From Blastomussa wellsi (lineage: Eukaryota; Cnidaria; Anthozoa; Scleractinia; Plerogyridae): a DNA stretch of 64,000 bases. The stretch spans positions 5,612,320 to 5,676,319 of the forward strand of contig OX393568.1 in assembly GCA_947652115.1 (NCBI GenBank), read 5' to 3'. Positions 47,371 to 60,830 of this stretch are shown piece by piece; position 1 is the stretch's first letter; each line of letters starts with the position of its first letter. A program made the position numbers and the translations under genes. Below the pieces are notes generated by a model. It searched no databases. It had not been told where the DNA came from and saw only the letters and a list, made by a program, of their open reading frames with translations.

Positions 47371-50300
47371 ATACATGAGAGAAAACCCGGCATGAACAGT
47401 TTATTCATAAGTTTATAGAGTTCTTTTATTTTGATAAAGTAAATTAAAAGTATACTATAGCCTGGTAGTTGGTAGATGCAAAATATTATAAGTTACTTTC
47501 AAATCGAGGGAAATTTACTGAGGTAAAATATAACACTTAAAAAGGTACCAATGGAAGCATCGTGAATAAGACAATTGTTTGATTGAAATGAGCTACAAAT
47601 GAAACACATTCTTGAAAAAATGTAAGACTTGTCAAGCATTTCATAACCCTTTAGATTCACAGAGTTTTGCTTTCACCCCAAAACAATGGACGATTTTGGA
47701 AATGACTGATAGGTCTCTATCATTTTCCCTTGCCTGGTTTACGTTCTCTCCGAATGTAGTCTATCACAGCAATGACCACACGATTACATCATTTTTCTGA
47801 ACGACGCCGAAAACTGCGACCTGAGTGGGCTTTCGTTTAATAGCTTTCTTAGCTGTCGTGATTTCGCGCGTGAGTACTTTGTATTAGAGAAATCCCTGTA
47901 GAGTAGTTGTAGTCGGCCTTTTCTCTAAGGGTCGGAGGAACTGGCGAACACAACAAGGCGGTAAGCACGGTAGGGCTTTGGGGTAAGAAGCGAAAAAGCC
48001 GACTAAGGACGATTTTCTGGGGATATGTCCGTCAGCCCAGCAACTTAGAAGCTGATTGGCCAATCTAGGTTGCGCACGCGGAATGGCGTCACAGAGCTTT
48101 ATAAGTCTTACAAAGCAGCTGAACTGCCCTAAGATAAATAAGATCTCAAGTGGTGATTGGGTGTATTGGAGGAATTTACAAGCTCGTTTGAAAAAAATTT
48201 CTAAGTTGACGTGTTGATGTTGACGCAAACACAAAAGATCCATGCCGCCATTGCGCACGCACAACTTTAGATTGGCCAATCAGCTTCCCCATTGCTGGGC
48301 TTACGCACATCTTCAAAAAATTAAAAAGAGTCCGCTGATTGTATTCCCTCGCGCACTGTTATCTCACCTCAATCCCTCCTCGCGCGCCCTCAAACCTGTA
48401 CCGCACTTCCTTACTGAACTTTGAGATAAAGACAGATTGCAAGCAGTCTAATCTCCTGCTGGCTTTTGCTGGTCTTGTTGGAGACTCGACCAACTAAATA
48501 AAGCTCTCGCACGCAAAATATCGTTTAAAGCTAGATTCCGGTCGAAAAAAGCATTTTAAAAATAATTAACAAGTTGATGTAACTTCCTATGTAAATACTG
48601 TGTAAATAGCGGACAAAATCGTGTATGCTCAGGACGTTTACGTAGTGAAATTAAAACGTTAATTTTACATGCCGAAAATGTGAAGCTTATTGTTGTTCTT
48701 TCAAACAAAGCTTGCCCGTTAAAGGGCGCGCAAGAAAAACAGGCCATCTTTCCTCTCTCACTTGTTATTTTGCGTTATAAGCCAGATCCCCCAGGCTAGT
48801 TGCAGCCAAAGTGAGTAAAATTGAGTAAAATTATATATTTTTGAATCCGCATTGATAATTCAAGTCGTTGCCTTGGCGTGTCTCTAAAGGCTCTAAACTC
48901 ATTGCAATTATTTTCATAATCCATTTGATGGGCAGAGTCACCTCCTTACATGTAATAATTATTAAACTTGGGATTAACTGTTAATCGTGTTCGCATGTTT
49001 CTTTGATGTTGTGTACACAGATGACAAGAATTCTTTTAATGCTATATCAACACATCTGTGTTATCGAGGTGGTTCATTCGTTTCTTGGCAACAACCAACA
49101 ACTTTGGCTAAATCCCATATGAAAGTGAAGTGGGTGCTCGTCAGAAATGTTGAAAGGAATCCCAAAAAGGTACCACAGAATGGAAACTTCAAATAAAAAT
49201 CAGCGGAGTCACGCACAGTTCCTGTCATTTCTTGGCTCAATACCCTAAAAGGTACCACAACGACTCTTCCGGTGGTTATTTTACGTTAAAGTATCTTAAG
49301 CGAAATCAATCCATCAGTGTTCCCCCCTAAACAGTACAACGAGCACCCCGTCATTTTTAAGCAAAGCCCCCCACCTCCCGTCGGGAGAAGGACAAGTGGC
49401 CCTGGAGACGAAAACGATTAGCTGTTACGATAATTGTCCTGAAGGGACTGGCATTTTCTCGGCAGCAAAATTCGAGAAAACATTGAGCTTCAATTAACCT
49501 GTCATATGGTACCGGGCATATGGTTTACAGGTCTTATATACCCTTGCTAAAAAAATGAAGTTTTGTAATATTAGAGGGACGTATTTTACATCATTAGAAA
49601 GCATGCTAACCAAAACTTCCTTTTCCTCATTAACAATTAATCAAACAAATTACCTTTGCTTTTAATTGATCGTTATCTGTTCAGTAACGTCATTTCTTTT
49701 GTGGCGGCACGTTTGTGAAGTTACGTCATAATTCAATCGAGTAACTATGGCAACGCTAATTAGCGCGCGCATTGCGCCCAAAATGATAAGAAATCAACTA
49801 CAGCTGGGCTTGAGAGGGTAAGTTCACCTGAAACGTGTAAATGTTCAAGAATGGCAAGTATATAATCACTTTTTGACCGGTAGTGTTAAGTGTGTATTTT
49901 AGGTGGTTATTTTCGGTAAGAATGTTTCCAAAATTTTAGCGTTTGGTCCATTATAATTTCGTCTTTCATTTATTGATAACATCACTTCTAATCTCTCTTG
50001 CTGTCGAGTGCTAATGAGCACAGTTAAGATGAATCTTTTATAGTGGGAGGAGTAACCTATGTTGGTCTTCATTGGAATCGTGTTCGATCTCATTTTCGTC
50101 TGTGCATCAATGCGTCTTTCCACCGCAGCTGCAAGGCGAGTGACAAATTATCTTGCATATAATTCGCCACTGAGATTTTCAGTTTTTAGGACACCTTTAA
50201 GATTGCCGTGGAGAAATTGCTATATCATTAACCGAACGTAAGGTAAACAAATTAATTTTAAAACTTGTGGAACACTTGTTTACGAATTCAGAAAACTTGT

Positions 50301-50417
50301 AAACCTTGCCCAAGGTCATGAAATAACATTTCTTTCTTTCGGCTAATCAATTTCCTCAGGTCGTTTGGAGGTTTGGGCTGAGTGGTAAATTTTAGACGTC
50401 TTTTGCCGGTTTTTAAA
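47371..50417. other. Gene-free stretch between the two C7orf57-family genes
   Basis: It holds a foldback at about 47995-48315 (GATTGGCCAATC on both arms), an X-box-like site at 49741 and a possible UTR intron. I see no supported coding exon. Confidence 0.5.
49741..49754. promoter_or_regulatory. RFX X-box-like motif upstream of the second C7orf57-family gene
   Basis: GTAACTATGGCAAC matches the X-box with a slightly degenerate first half-site. A possible 5' UTR exon with a donor (GAGAGG|GTAAGT, near 49817) and an acceptor (CCTCAG, near 50360) lies between it and the ATG at 50418. Confidence 0.45.
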
Positions 50418-51218
50418 ATGGTTAAGCCCTTTTACAAGCCGATGGACAGACCAGAAAACGAAGAAATATGGTATTGTTACTATGTTCCGAGTCGAAAGAA
50501 GGAGCAGCAAAATTCAAAAGCAGCTCGGCGTATTCCTATTTCACAAGTAGCAGACTTAACGAAGGAGGCGCCAAAAGAAACCACTGACTTAGAGGAGAAA
50601 AAATATGTCCGGCGAATTCTAGAGACCGACTCCAAATACTTGAAATTAGCCAAAACAGGTGGGCGAAGAAACCTGCTTTGCTATCGAGAAAACGAAAACA
50701 AGAACACCGCACCAACAGAGTATAAAGTGGCCGAGTGGTATTACCACGACGATGGGAAAGGCAAAGAAGAAAAGGAACTCAGCGAGGAAGAGAAGCATAA
50801 GAGATATAAAGTAACGTATGGAAAACGAAGCTACAAGACGCTGGAAAAACCCAAATTTTATGAACGTCCCGATTACATGACGCACTTAGAGCCAGATGAA
50901 CTAAGAATTTCCTTTGGCGAATCCGACCGGATTCCAGATCGCCCTATCTTCGGGTACGATAGGTTTTCGATTTGGAAACGAGACCAGCTGGAAAAATCAG
51001 ACAAGTTACCTTCTTTGGTGGAAAAGATCGAGATAAACGAAAAGGGAAGGCGTGGTTCTGAGAAGCGCGAAGAACAAGTTAAAAAGAAGAAAAATGTTAG
51101 GCTACCAGCGGCTTCTAAAAAATCACAAATGCCTGGTCACAGAAAAATGGCTAGTTCAGCGGGATACGCTACCAGATGGCATGAGAAGTGGTATGTGGAG
51201 GCTGTACGGAATTCATAA
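50418..51218 (+). CDS. C7orf57 homologue, intronless coding region
   Basis: ATG at 50418 to TAA at 51218, 266 residues (human C7orf57 about 295). Conserved elements appear in the family order. They are an aromatic N-terminal motif (IWYCYYVP, human DWYYHVP), RRIPISQVADL (human PPASQIPGL), RRILETDSKYLKLAKTGG (human KETDSEYVKLAKQGG), VAEWYYHDD (human LPDWYIHH), RPDYMTHLE (human PDYMVHEE), IFGYDRFSIWKRDQLEK, KKKKNVRLPA (human KKKLRLPA) and a C-terminal SAGYATRWHEKW (human SNGYKDEW). The protein is rich in Lys and Glu with no membrane segment. The frame can be opened at GTG 50382, but the ATG has AAA before it and fits the family start. Function is unknown; the upstream X-box-like site suggests expression in ciliated cells (inference). 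Confidence 0.85.
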   Translation: MVKPFYKPMDRPENEEIWYCYYVPSRKKEQQNSKAARRIPISQVADLTKEAPKETTDLEEKKYVRRILETDSKYLKLAKTGGRRNLLCYRENENKNTAPTEYKVAEWYYHDDGKGKEEKELSEEEKHKRYKVTYGKRSYKTLEKPKFYERPDYMTHLEPDELRISFGESDRIPDRPIFGYDRFSIWKRDQLEKSDKLPSLVEKIEINEKGRRGSEKREEQVKKKKNVRLPAASKKSQMPGHRKMASSAGYATRWHEKWYVEAVRNS

Positions 51219-54200
51219 ATCAAAAGACAGAATGCCAGGAGTTGTTTATTCTAGCAAGTTGCTAGCTGGAAAAGTTAACCATGCAATACAGCATTTTCCT
51301 CAGCCTTATGGTGCATTTAGCAAACAATTTCTCCAGCACAGCCAAGGTAACAATGACGCAGAAAAAGTCGTATGTATTTGGCAAACTCGTACGCCTAAAA
51401 GCAACCAAAGCTTTCCTCGAGCACTTGTTCATAGTGGAGATATTTTTTTGTTGCGTTCTATAAAGTTTCTTTAATTTCACATTATTTTATCTTAGATTTT
51501 TTTATCTGTACGAGCCAGCAAAAAATGTTTTAAGTCGCGTTAAACTCTTGCAAATATTTTACAAGGGAGCTAAAGACAAGAAACAAGAAAAAATACTTTC
51601 AAAGCCTTGTCTCTAAGGTTTGGATGAATTTTCTTTAAAATCATTTATATGTATTATTTATAAGTATTTTGAATCCATGTTATTGCATCATGTCCTCTGT
51701 CTCTGTCATACTTCCGACAAAAAGAAAAGGCATACGATAGGTCCGAAAAAGGTCACATGAGGGGAGGTCGGTCAGTGACCATTGGATCCACGTAAATATC
51801 ATTTAATAATTCATGTAAGAATATTCAACTTGAGATAAAATTGTAACATTTTCAGCTATGTGGTGAAATTAGTCTTTAATTCAATAACTTGTGAAATCAG
51901 ACTGTATGGGTTACACAAGAGAAGACTGCGACACCGCGGAAAATGTTCACATTTTCAGAAATTTTCTCGTTTTTCCGCGTTTTTCCGTGTTTGATCTTTA
52001 TTTACCTCTCAACTTCCACCTTTAAAATTTTGCTTCCAATTTTTGTTATAAGCTCGTACGTTCGCACGTTTGGATTAAAATTGTGCCATCGATGTATCAT
52101 GGCCGCCCCTTGACGACGCTGACCATCTCACCTATGACGTCATGCGCCTGCGCGGTGCGTTTTTCTGCGGTGTCTACTCAGCTAGGTTCCAGTTCCTCCT
52201 TACTTTTGCAGTCTTTCTGTCGCATTTGCGCAATTTGCGATGCAAAGTGTAGCCTGTTTCAGGCGTTCGGTTAGTGGGGAACGGAGCGAACGCCGTTGTC
52301 CTTTGCGCCGTTCCCCACTAAAAGAACGCTTGCAACAGGCTATGCAAAGTGCAACAAAATATTCCTCAGGGGGTGGACTAGAACATCATTAAAAGTCTGT
52401 GACTTGTGCTTACGCATTCAGAAGACAAGAAATTTTAATTTTTGAATACCCTAGCCTTTTGTCTGTACACATTGACACAAGTACACTCACGTTACTTACA
52501 CTCCAAATACTTCGCCTCAAGGATTTTTTTCAATTTTACGTTATGTTTGTTATTTGTATGTCTGCGGTTTAGTCTCCTCAATAGTTGCTGTAGCAATTGC
52601 GTCAAAGCAACTTCGACATGGCTGTATTGGTCATAAGCTTTCCCGTAAAGGCTTGCCGATTTTGCTCGAGTATCGTCTAGAACGGCTCGGCGTGCCATTT
52701 GGCGCCGAAAATCCAGGCTGCCAATATGAAATTGCGACCTTGGCCGATTCTACCGTGAAAAATACGACGGAGGTTTAACCATTCCGTTGACATTTCCTGG
52801 CGGACCTTTCGAGAGCTTCCGACCGTGCCACTTGACTACCATTCAAACGTGACTCGACGCATTATTGAAAGCAAGATTGCTGTTTTTCAACCTTTTGGTA
52901 GAACTTTAAGAATTCATTTTGTATTGGTTGCATGCCTTACAATGGAGTTGGTTTTTGCGCAAATCGCATGTACTAACTCGATATTATTCAGGTCTGAGTA
53001 CTAAAAGAACAAGAGAGTCCTCAAAACAAATTAAATTGCCCAGAGGAAAAATGAAAAGTAGCGCGCGCACATTTGGTTAAAAGGATCCGCGACAAGGTTC
53101 ACTAGGAGTGATAATGTTTGGCGACAAAAAATATTGTTCAAGTGTGTTGAAGTTGTTGAACGGCAAAAAAACTGCTGACTAACTAAGGCGACTTTTGTTG
53201 GCCCAGTTAAGATGAAAATTTAAGGACAACTTATTATACAAAATTAATTTTGTTCTTTTTAAAATTAACCTCACTTAAATTAATTAACCGCCGATGGAAA
53301 AGCAAATGGAAAGACATAGTCATTCAAAATAAAGGAAAATAATACGAAAAGACAATATTTCTCGGTGAAGTATATTAAACGTTGAAACAAACGCCTATTT
53401 GGTGACAACAGGAACAAATACGATAACTTTGAGAACAAGCAGCTGGCAAAAGATCGATAAAGAGATTGAAATATACCAAACAGAGGCTACACGTTTCGAC
53501 AAGATTCCGGCATATTACCGCGTCAAAATATTTATCCTTTCTTGATATTAGGCATTGACAAGTGCTGCGGAAATTAAGGCGCCACTTGTCGCATCCCATA
53601 TCCACACTCGCGGCTTACTCTCTTACCACCTACTAGCGCTCACAAATACCTAATTTACCTAATTTCGCGTTTACCACTGAACTCACTGAACTCAAGAGAA
53701 GCCCGGGAAAAGAAGTCATTGGTTTCGCTTTGTAGGGACAGCCGGCAAAAAATGGTCAAAAATGACAGTCACGTGTTCTGCAACAGATCGTATCCGAAAG
53801 CCCTTTCAGCATCAACGAGGCATTTGTCACAGCGAGGCAAGCAAAGTTTTAGCGCTGTCTCGCGTACTTATGACTTGTCCTTGACCTTGTTATTTCAATT
53901 TTAATAATCCTACTTGCCAAGGTATCCGAAACTTGTTTTCATTCAGTATTGATAGCCATCCGTTCTCGTCAATTGCGGCAACATCGTCGGTAGGCAGGGG
54001 CCGCAAACACTCGAAGAAATGTCGCTGTTTTTACTGCACGTGCGTTTAACAAATTTTATTAGTATATACACAGTCAGTGATCTTGGTGTTTTAAGCAATC
54101 TGATTGGTTCGCTATCTCTGGCTAATGAGCATTATTCACCCCCTACCGAGTGAATAATGCGTAAGCCAAACAAAAACAAAATGGCGGGTGTAAACTCGCT

Positions 54201-55185
54201 TTTCGCCAGTGTTTCGGAGGTCAATTAAATCGATTTTTAAATGGTTTCCTTCTGAAAATGTTGTTGAGATCACTTCCTGTGTATATACTAATATTATTTG
54301 TTGCCAGTCTGCTTCTATTTTAGCTGTTCGCAAATAATTTTTGTAATCATGTTCATTGTCCTCTAGTTTAGTCTTCATGGGCATTACGTTATTCATTGTT
54401 GATAGCCAATGTTAATTTTTTTCCTAACAAAAAGTCGATGTGTTACATTTGCTTTGTAGAACTGAAGACCGATCGAGTCAATATTTACAGTTATCGCAAG
54501 CTGTCGTAAAGATTATTATTTTTAAGTAGATTAATCAATTCTTATCTAAATGTCTGTATATATCATGTTTTTCTACTGAGAAGTCTACACTGGAAGAGCG
54601 GATACTTACAGTTTGCACAAGCAGTCATAAACATGGCTGATCTGAACAAAGATGGCGGATGTGATGTGCAAATTATAAAGCATTCTGGGTAGTACACAGG
54701 GGCATTCTGGGTATTATACAAATTTCTATAAAATACGCTGTGTACAATAAAAACAAAATAACATCATCACTTGAAATCGACATTACTGCATTCTGGTTAC
54801 TAGTTAACATTAATATAACTACCGGTTGAGGATAATTTCACTTCTGGTTAAGTCAAAAAATTTTTTATTCAAGCAGACAAGTCATCTGTGATGTATAATA
54901 ATTTTTCAGAATGTATGAAAAATATTTAGAATTCATTTTATTCAACATTAGGACTAATTGTAATAGAAAAAAGGGCACTTCCGGTAATATTGCATTTCAC
55001 TTCCGGTCAAAATGGCGGAGATTTTGGAAAGAGCTGTAAATCTCGCCTAAGCGGAAAATTTTACGATGGCACTATATCAGATATTTACAGTCATAAAAAG
55101 TTCTATCATTCCTGAGAATGTGGTGCTTTTAACACGAAGTGAACAATTCTAGTAAAATTCTGCACATATCCGCCCCACTATAAAA

Positions 55186-55586
55186 CAATTATTCTTCTCA
55201 ATCTCGGTGAATAGTGGCAGAATATTTACCTCGCCGCTTCGCGGCTCGGTAAATATTCTGCCACTATTCACCTCGATTTCAAAGAATAATTGTTAATTAT
55301 TCAACAAATTGTCACGTTGCCCATATATGGTTATTATGCTCTCAATATCCGTCAACTGCTGCTGACGGATATTCTGCGATATACGTAAGTTATGATAATT
55401 CGGTCGAAGTCTTGCAAAGCGACGCATAACGGCAACTTTTCTAGCTGGTAAAGTCACTTTGTTGACAATTTGTTGAATAATAAAATAATTATCCTGCTAA
55501 ATCTTGCGGAATATTGCCTGATTTTAGCCGACGAGGCTGTAGCGCTCAGTATCAGGCGATATTCCGCGAGATTTCGCAGGATAATT
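55186..55586. repeat. Cluster of three adjacent hairpins
   Basis: Arm pairs: GTGGCAGAATATTTACC with its inverse at 55186-55293; ATTCAACAAATTGTCA with TTGACAATTTGTTGAAT at 55296-55483; and AATTATCCTGCTAAATCTTG with the GCAGGATAATT arm at 55484-55586. Confidence 0.65.
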
Positions 55587-57518
55587 GTAAATATACGCTT
55601 GGCGTGTTGTTTCCGCATTAAAAGAAACGAAAAATGCGTGAATAGGGAGTGCTCTGGCGATTATTAGAAGTCCAAAAAGGACGAAATTTTTTTTTCTTGT
55701 TTGGGTATAAGCATTTTATTTTTCTTGATCGGTTGCAAGTAACCCTTTACGAACAATAATCAGTCAGGTACTCAATATCGAGGTTTTCTCTTGAACGAAT
55801 TTTTAAATTAACACAAAACTGTCATCAAAATTTTCCTTTGTGAGTAGTTTTCTAACAAAAAAAATTCCCAATTCCTAGTATTTTCTATAATGTAAATATC
55901 TTCCAGTATGGATTCCTAAGTCCGGTTAGTTCGTTTACAATTTTGAATAAAGAAAACACTGAAGACAGACATGGAATGAACAGGACAGAGATATTATCTG
56001 CCATGTGAACTGAAAACGCAGGCAAATATAACTGGTTTGTTTCCATGTTCTGCATTGACGCTTTTGGAGTATCATCGTAAGGACCAATATTCCAATAAAT
56101 TTCCGCTTTGTCACGGGCTGATTAGATATATTATGTTAGATCTGATTGAATCAATATGTGTAAATAAACTTAAATTGACTTAACTACGTACGCACAGGAG
56201 AATGACATTAATCTACACTGGAGTCGCCTATAGTTTCTACTGAATGCAAATCTTAACTTGAATATATAAACTTGCATCGGCACCATCGCATGATGGCCGC
56301 CACCAATAAACGCGAACGACACAAATTATAAATGGTATCTTAAAATATAGTTCAAGCTAGCTTGCGTATTTAATAAATTTCCTCCCTGTTCGATCTGTCA
56401 TTATAGCAGGTCATAGCAAAAGTCTTGGCGCGATTTTAAGTACACTCGACACGCACGGCTATCTTCCCGCCAAATTTTCCCGTCTACTTTGGTACAGTGG
56501 AGGGCTTTTTTTGTTGCGAAGAGCGGCGAAGCCGCGAAACGATCGCATCTTCGCGTAACGGAAATTAAAGCGAAAGAGGGCAATATCTATTGGTGAAGAA
56601 TATCATATTCTATACGCGTATGGAACAAGGAAAACACTGGTTACAGCAGCGACAAAAAGCTAGAAGTAACTTGAAATCTTGTAAACTATCTGTTAAACGA
56701 GTGAAATATGACAAACAGAGAAAACTGCATGCAGCCAAAAATTTGAAACGATTCCACATTAGAACAAGATTATTATATTGCGTTAGAAAATCAGAAATTA
56801 GTAACACGTCACTTCATTAAAATGGCGATCGTTAGCCTACTGAAGATGTTGCGCATCCATACAGCTGCATGCTCAGGAATTTAACGTTCATCAAATCCCT
56901 TCCAGTCGATAATTTCACATTTTCCGTGATCATTTCGTCTGAGAGAAGAGAAGAGATTGCTCTCATTCATCCTCATTCTCAAATGAGTATAAACAGAAGT
57001 CAACGTAGTTTTATCGTCTAACGGTCCAAAATATCCCGTCGGTTGCGACGCAGATAAAGTTTTCACGCCAACTGAGAAACCAAAACAAAGGCCTTTCCGC
57101 GTAGTTTTGAGTTCTCCGTGACCTTGCATTTTCAAGTAATCCCACATACCTGGAGATCCGAAAATTGCTTTTATTTAGTATTGAGAAGTCTCCGTTTTCC
57201 ATTACGGCCAACCTGCGCACCATTTGTGATCATCGGTGGGTGTGGGGCGCTGTTTTTACCGCACGTGCGTTTAACCAAATATCGGCTTGACGTCCTGTTT
57301 TTTTTGAAGGAACGTATTTTTATTAAGACGGCGTTTCAAAAAGCGATTGTTAGAATCGCTAGGGATGCTAGTCAATCACAGGGCCTGGCCAAGTGTACTT
57401 TACATAATTAACTCTGCATACCTTAATAATGCACTGAACTGTACGTTTCATTTGGGGCCACTGGATACATTACAATCGATTTACTGATTTGTCACGTCAA
57501 CCAGGGGCTTCTATTACA

Positions 57519-57996
57519 TAACAATTATTCCATGAGCCCGCGTTGGATATGTGATAAAAGGGAGCTTAAGCAAACCACGACGGCAACGTCAACGAGAACG
57601 TCGCAAAACAAAAGATTTAATTAGCAGTACAATAGCTCTGCACGTGCGTTCTAATTCTTTGTACATTTCTCTGCCGTCCTCTGCAAAACAACAACGTGAA
57701 ATGACCAAATTCTGAGTACTTTGGAGAACGTGAACCTCGACGGCTAAATTTTCGTTTTTCTGTTTGAAAATAATAATATATTTTCTACAAGAACTATGTT
57801 TGAAAGCGATAGATGCACCGAATACATCAAGGCAAATGCGAGATTCATGCGTAAAATATAAATTCATTTTTAAGCAGGCGTCGTCCTAGCCGTCGCCGTC
57901 GTCATTGCTTAAGCTCCCTAAAATAACCAACGAGCGCGTAGCGCGAGTTGGTTATAATCACTTCATATCCAACAAGGGCGAATGGAATAATTGTTT
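57519..57996. mobile_element. Nested MITEs
   Basis: The outer element runs from ACAATTATTCCATGAGCCCG with GTTGGATATG to CATATCCAACAAGGGCGAA with TGGAATAATTGT. The inner element, about 57559-57920, begins GGGAGCTTAAGC and ends GCTTAAGCTCCC, with AAAA on both sides. A fragment of the outer type lies at 41245-41345. Confidence 0.72.
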
Positions 57997-59224
57997 TAGT
58001 AAATTCTCAAACCGGGTTTTGCCGCCGATTTTTATTTCCACAATTTTACAAAGCGTAAAATAAAAACTTGGCGCACTATTTTCCATATGACGTAAAACTC
58101 CGACTATTGGCTCATAGTCGGAGTTTTTTAGCCAATCAAAAAGCTAGAAATGCAATAGTCGGAGCTGAGAACATACTAAATTATATTATTATTATTACGC
58201 CAGTGGACTTATAATTTCCCAATATGCATTGATTTTCTTATCCTCGTTGTATTAGAACTTAAAATTTTGAACAAGGAAAAGCACTGAAACAGTACAGAAT
58301 TCAAGTTCAAGATTGTTTTCAGACGTGTTAAAAACGCAGGCAAATACAAACTTATGTATTGCTTTCATGTGACTGATTATAGCCATGTTTGATTGAATTA
58401 AAATAAATACCCAAAATTATTCGTGAGCATGACATCAAAGCTACATTGTAACAGGCTCTTCATTAATTTACTTATAAAATCGCAACATCAAAGCCTGAGC
58501 CAAATTGTACGTTTTTCATAACCGCACGATTTCAGTAGAAAACAGTAGAAGCGTTCTTAATTAGATTTAATAGAAATCCAATATCAGATTTTCGTGATCA
58601 GCACAAACTATTTTAATATTGAGACAGCTCAAGCTAACTTGCGTATTTAACGTTTTTCTGCTTCCGCTACAAAAAACATAAATCTAATTACTAGAAAAAT
58701 GTGGCGAGCCATCATATTTTCTGGAGGTTTTCGCGCGATTTGCATGCGCCCGGTCTAAACTGGATTTTCCCGCCAAACTGAACAGGTTGTTTCACCGCGC
58801 ATGTCACTGTCCACATTAGCAAACTATTTTTTCGCAAATTATCATAATCTTGGGTACATGAGAAATTTGTCAACAAAAGGGTTGCTTTTCTCAAACGAAA
58901 GACAATGTTGTTTACATTTGTTTCTCTGGTGATATGGGTGCATTAAAAGGCAAACCAAAAACATTTCTTCAAAAAATATCTCACATGCATCCGGTTGTAT
59001 GCCACACCGCTTTATCGGAGACCGTATTAAAACTTGAGCGTCGATTTATTTTAGTCTGGGCTTTCCGTATTGCATTGTAGTGACTTTCAAAAGACAGTGT
59101 TTCATTATCGAGAGTGAAAAATAATGTGAATACAATTTCATTTTCAAGTCCGCGCGACACGCCAATAAGTACTAGCTATATCTCTTTGTGTTTCACGTTA
59201 CCTGTTTCGTTTTCGTCGATTTTC

Positions 59225-59800
59225 TACTGATCTTCCGTCAATATGATCATCTATATTACGCAGGAATATTGGTAGAAATTCCTGAGGCTGAATCAGCCAA
59301 TTTATGACCAAAGATCTTTCTGTCCATCTAAACATGGAGAATTGCTTTTGGGTCAGACATTCAGCTTTTAACGACCTTAAAGCTTTAGAACTTTCTAATG
59401 ATCTTCCCTTACGGGAACGTTAGTTAGAACGTGTCAAGGCTGAATCAGGCGTTTCCCGTCAAGCTAAAAATGTAGAATTAGTAACCACTTTTCTTTTGGG
59501 TCGGACTTTCAGCTTTAACTGGCCCTACAGCTTTGGAATTTTCTACGGAGTTTCCGTTACTATCTAATCGCTTAATCAGTTCATTTAGAGCTGATTACAC
59601 TCCCGTCTCGCTAAAAATGCATTTCTTTCAGTTTAGAACTTTCTACACATCTTCCTTAATATAAAATTATGGGGAACAATGGCAGAAACTGGTCAAAACT
59701 CTAAAGTTAAATCATAGCCATGTTTTCTTTTGGGTCAGACTTTCAGCTTTAAATCTTGGAGACTTCCAACTGATCTTCCCTTAATATCATATTATGAGGA
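59225..59800. repeat. Degenerate tandem repeat
   Basis: About four units of 120-170 bp share CTTTTGGGTCAGAC, TTTCAGCTTTAA, GAACTTTCTA, TGATCTTCCCTTA and GGCTGAATCAG. Confidence 0.65.
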
Positions 59801-60160
59801 AGTAAGTTTTAAGGCTGAATCAGTTATGGCTACCAGCGCTTTAGTAATATAATATGCGCTTATATGGTTATACTTCGCTCGATACAGAAACAAAAACCCT
59901 TCAGAATAAAGCTGACAGAATAAGGAAGGTACTCCAGGGTGTAAAATTAGTCTTTCAAATTCAGTATTGTTCTTCTTGTTTACTTTCCAAAGTTTTGATT
60001 CAATCGCGTTGATTCCTTTCCGAAGTAGTGATGACGTCATTATTATGTTCCTGTGAATTGCTTTTTCAGGGCAAAACATGTTTGCCCGCTGTGTTCCACT
60101 CGCTACTTCCTTCGTTTCGAAAAATCCCTTGAATAATCCTTTAATCATTTTGCGTGGCAT
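59792..60160 (-). CDS. Possible small intronless ORF, unknown
   Basis: A 122-residue frame starts MPRKMIKGLFKGFF and ends LVAITDSALKLTSS. A TATA-like TTTATATTTT lies about 75-85 bp upstream on this strand. I recognise no family and see no clear domain. The 3' end runs into a degenerate tandem repeat, so it may be chance or a gene relic. Confidence 0.25.
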   Translation of the reverse strand: MPRKMIKGLFKGFFETKEVASGTQRANMFCPEKAIHRNIIMTSSLLRKGINAIESKLWKVNKKNNTEFERLILHPGVPSLFCQLYSEGFLFLYRAKYNHISAYYITKALVAITDSALKLTSS

Positions 60161-60830
60161 AAAATTCCTTCACTTGTTCTTGCATTTTTGTCTCTGTGCA
60201 CGTTGACTACACAACAACTCCCAAAAATATTGTATCAAAATATAAACAAAGTGAAGAGACCCGATGGTGATGTTTTTCTTTCTCAAAAAGCACCATTTGT
60301 AATATTGGTATAAAGTAATTATGTCATACATAATCAATCGCATTTCCGGTCGAAAATACTATTTACTTTCGAATTTCCGGAGTTTTTGTCGCGTGGTGCT
60401 TGCCTACGCTAGCACGAAGGTGAGCAATATGTCGAAAAATGGCTTGAAATTCGATGAAAGCGAGAAGCAAGCCTTAAAACGCCCTGAGACCCAGAAAGTT
60501 TTACCATGGATTATGAGATTTCTCGAAACAACGCGAAAAATGGGTCTAGTAACGCAACACGTACAACACGCATCAAACTAACTTCGTCATGGCAACATGA
60601 CGTCACATCAAGGAAATGGAAAATAACTTCAAATTTATTCCGCTTGGTTGCTTTTGTTAATCCAAGTCCCAAATACGTCACTTCCTATTTTGAGTATTAA
60701 AAGGAAAGTCAGGGTCGATGAAAGTTTAGTTTTCGTATTGGCTTCATTCCTGCCACTAGTCCGACAACAGTGAAGTTTATAAAACCGTACGACTGAAGGC
60801 AGTCACTTCAGAAGAACAACTCGAGGAAAT

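Larger units (their letters stand above)
51219..59791. other. 8.6-kb gene-poor stretch
   Basis: It holds hairpins and nested foldback elements: 52246-52347 (GTTCCCCACTA arms), 55186-55586 (three successive hairpins), 57519-57996 (nested) and 58094-58130 (ACTCCGACTATTGG hairpin). Short basic or Cys-rich open frames (for example 56590-56820 plus, 53375-53605 minus) show no family signature or splice context. Confidence 0.5.

Noticed and set aside
56590..56820. A Lys/Arg-rich 66-codon plus frame
   Set aside because: No family match, no splice or promoter evidence, and it lies in a repeat-rich stretch.
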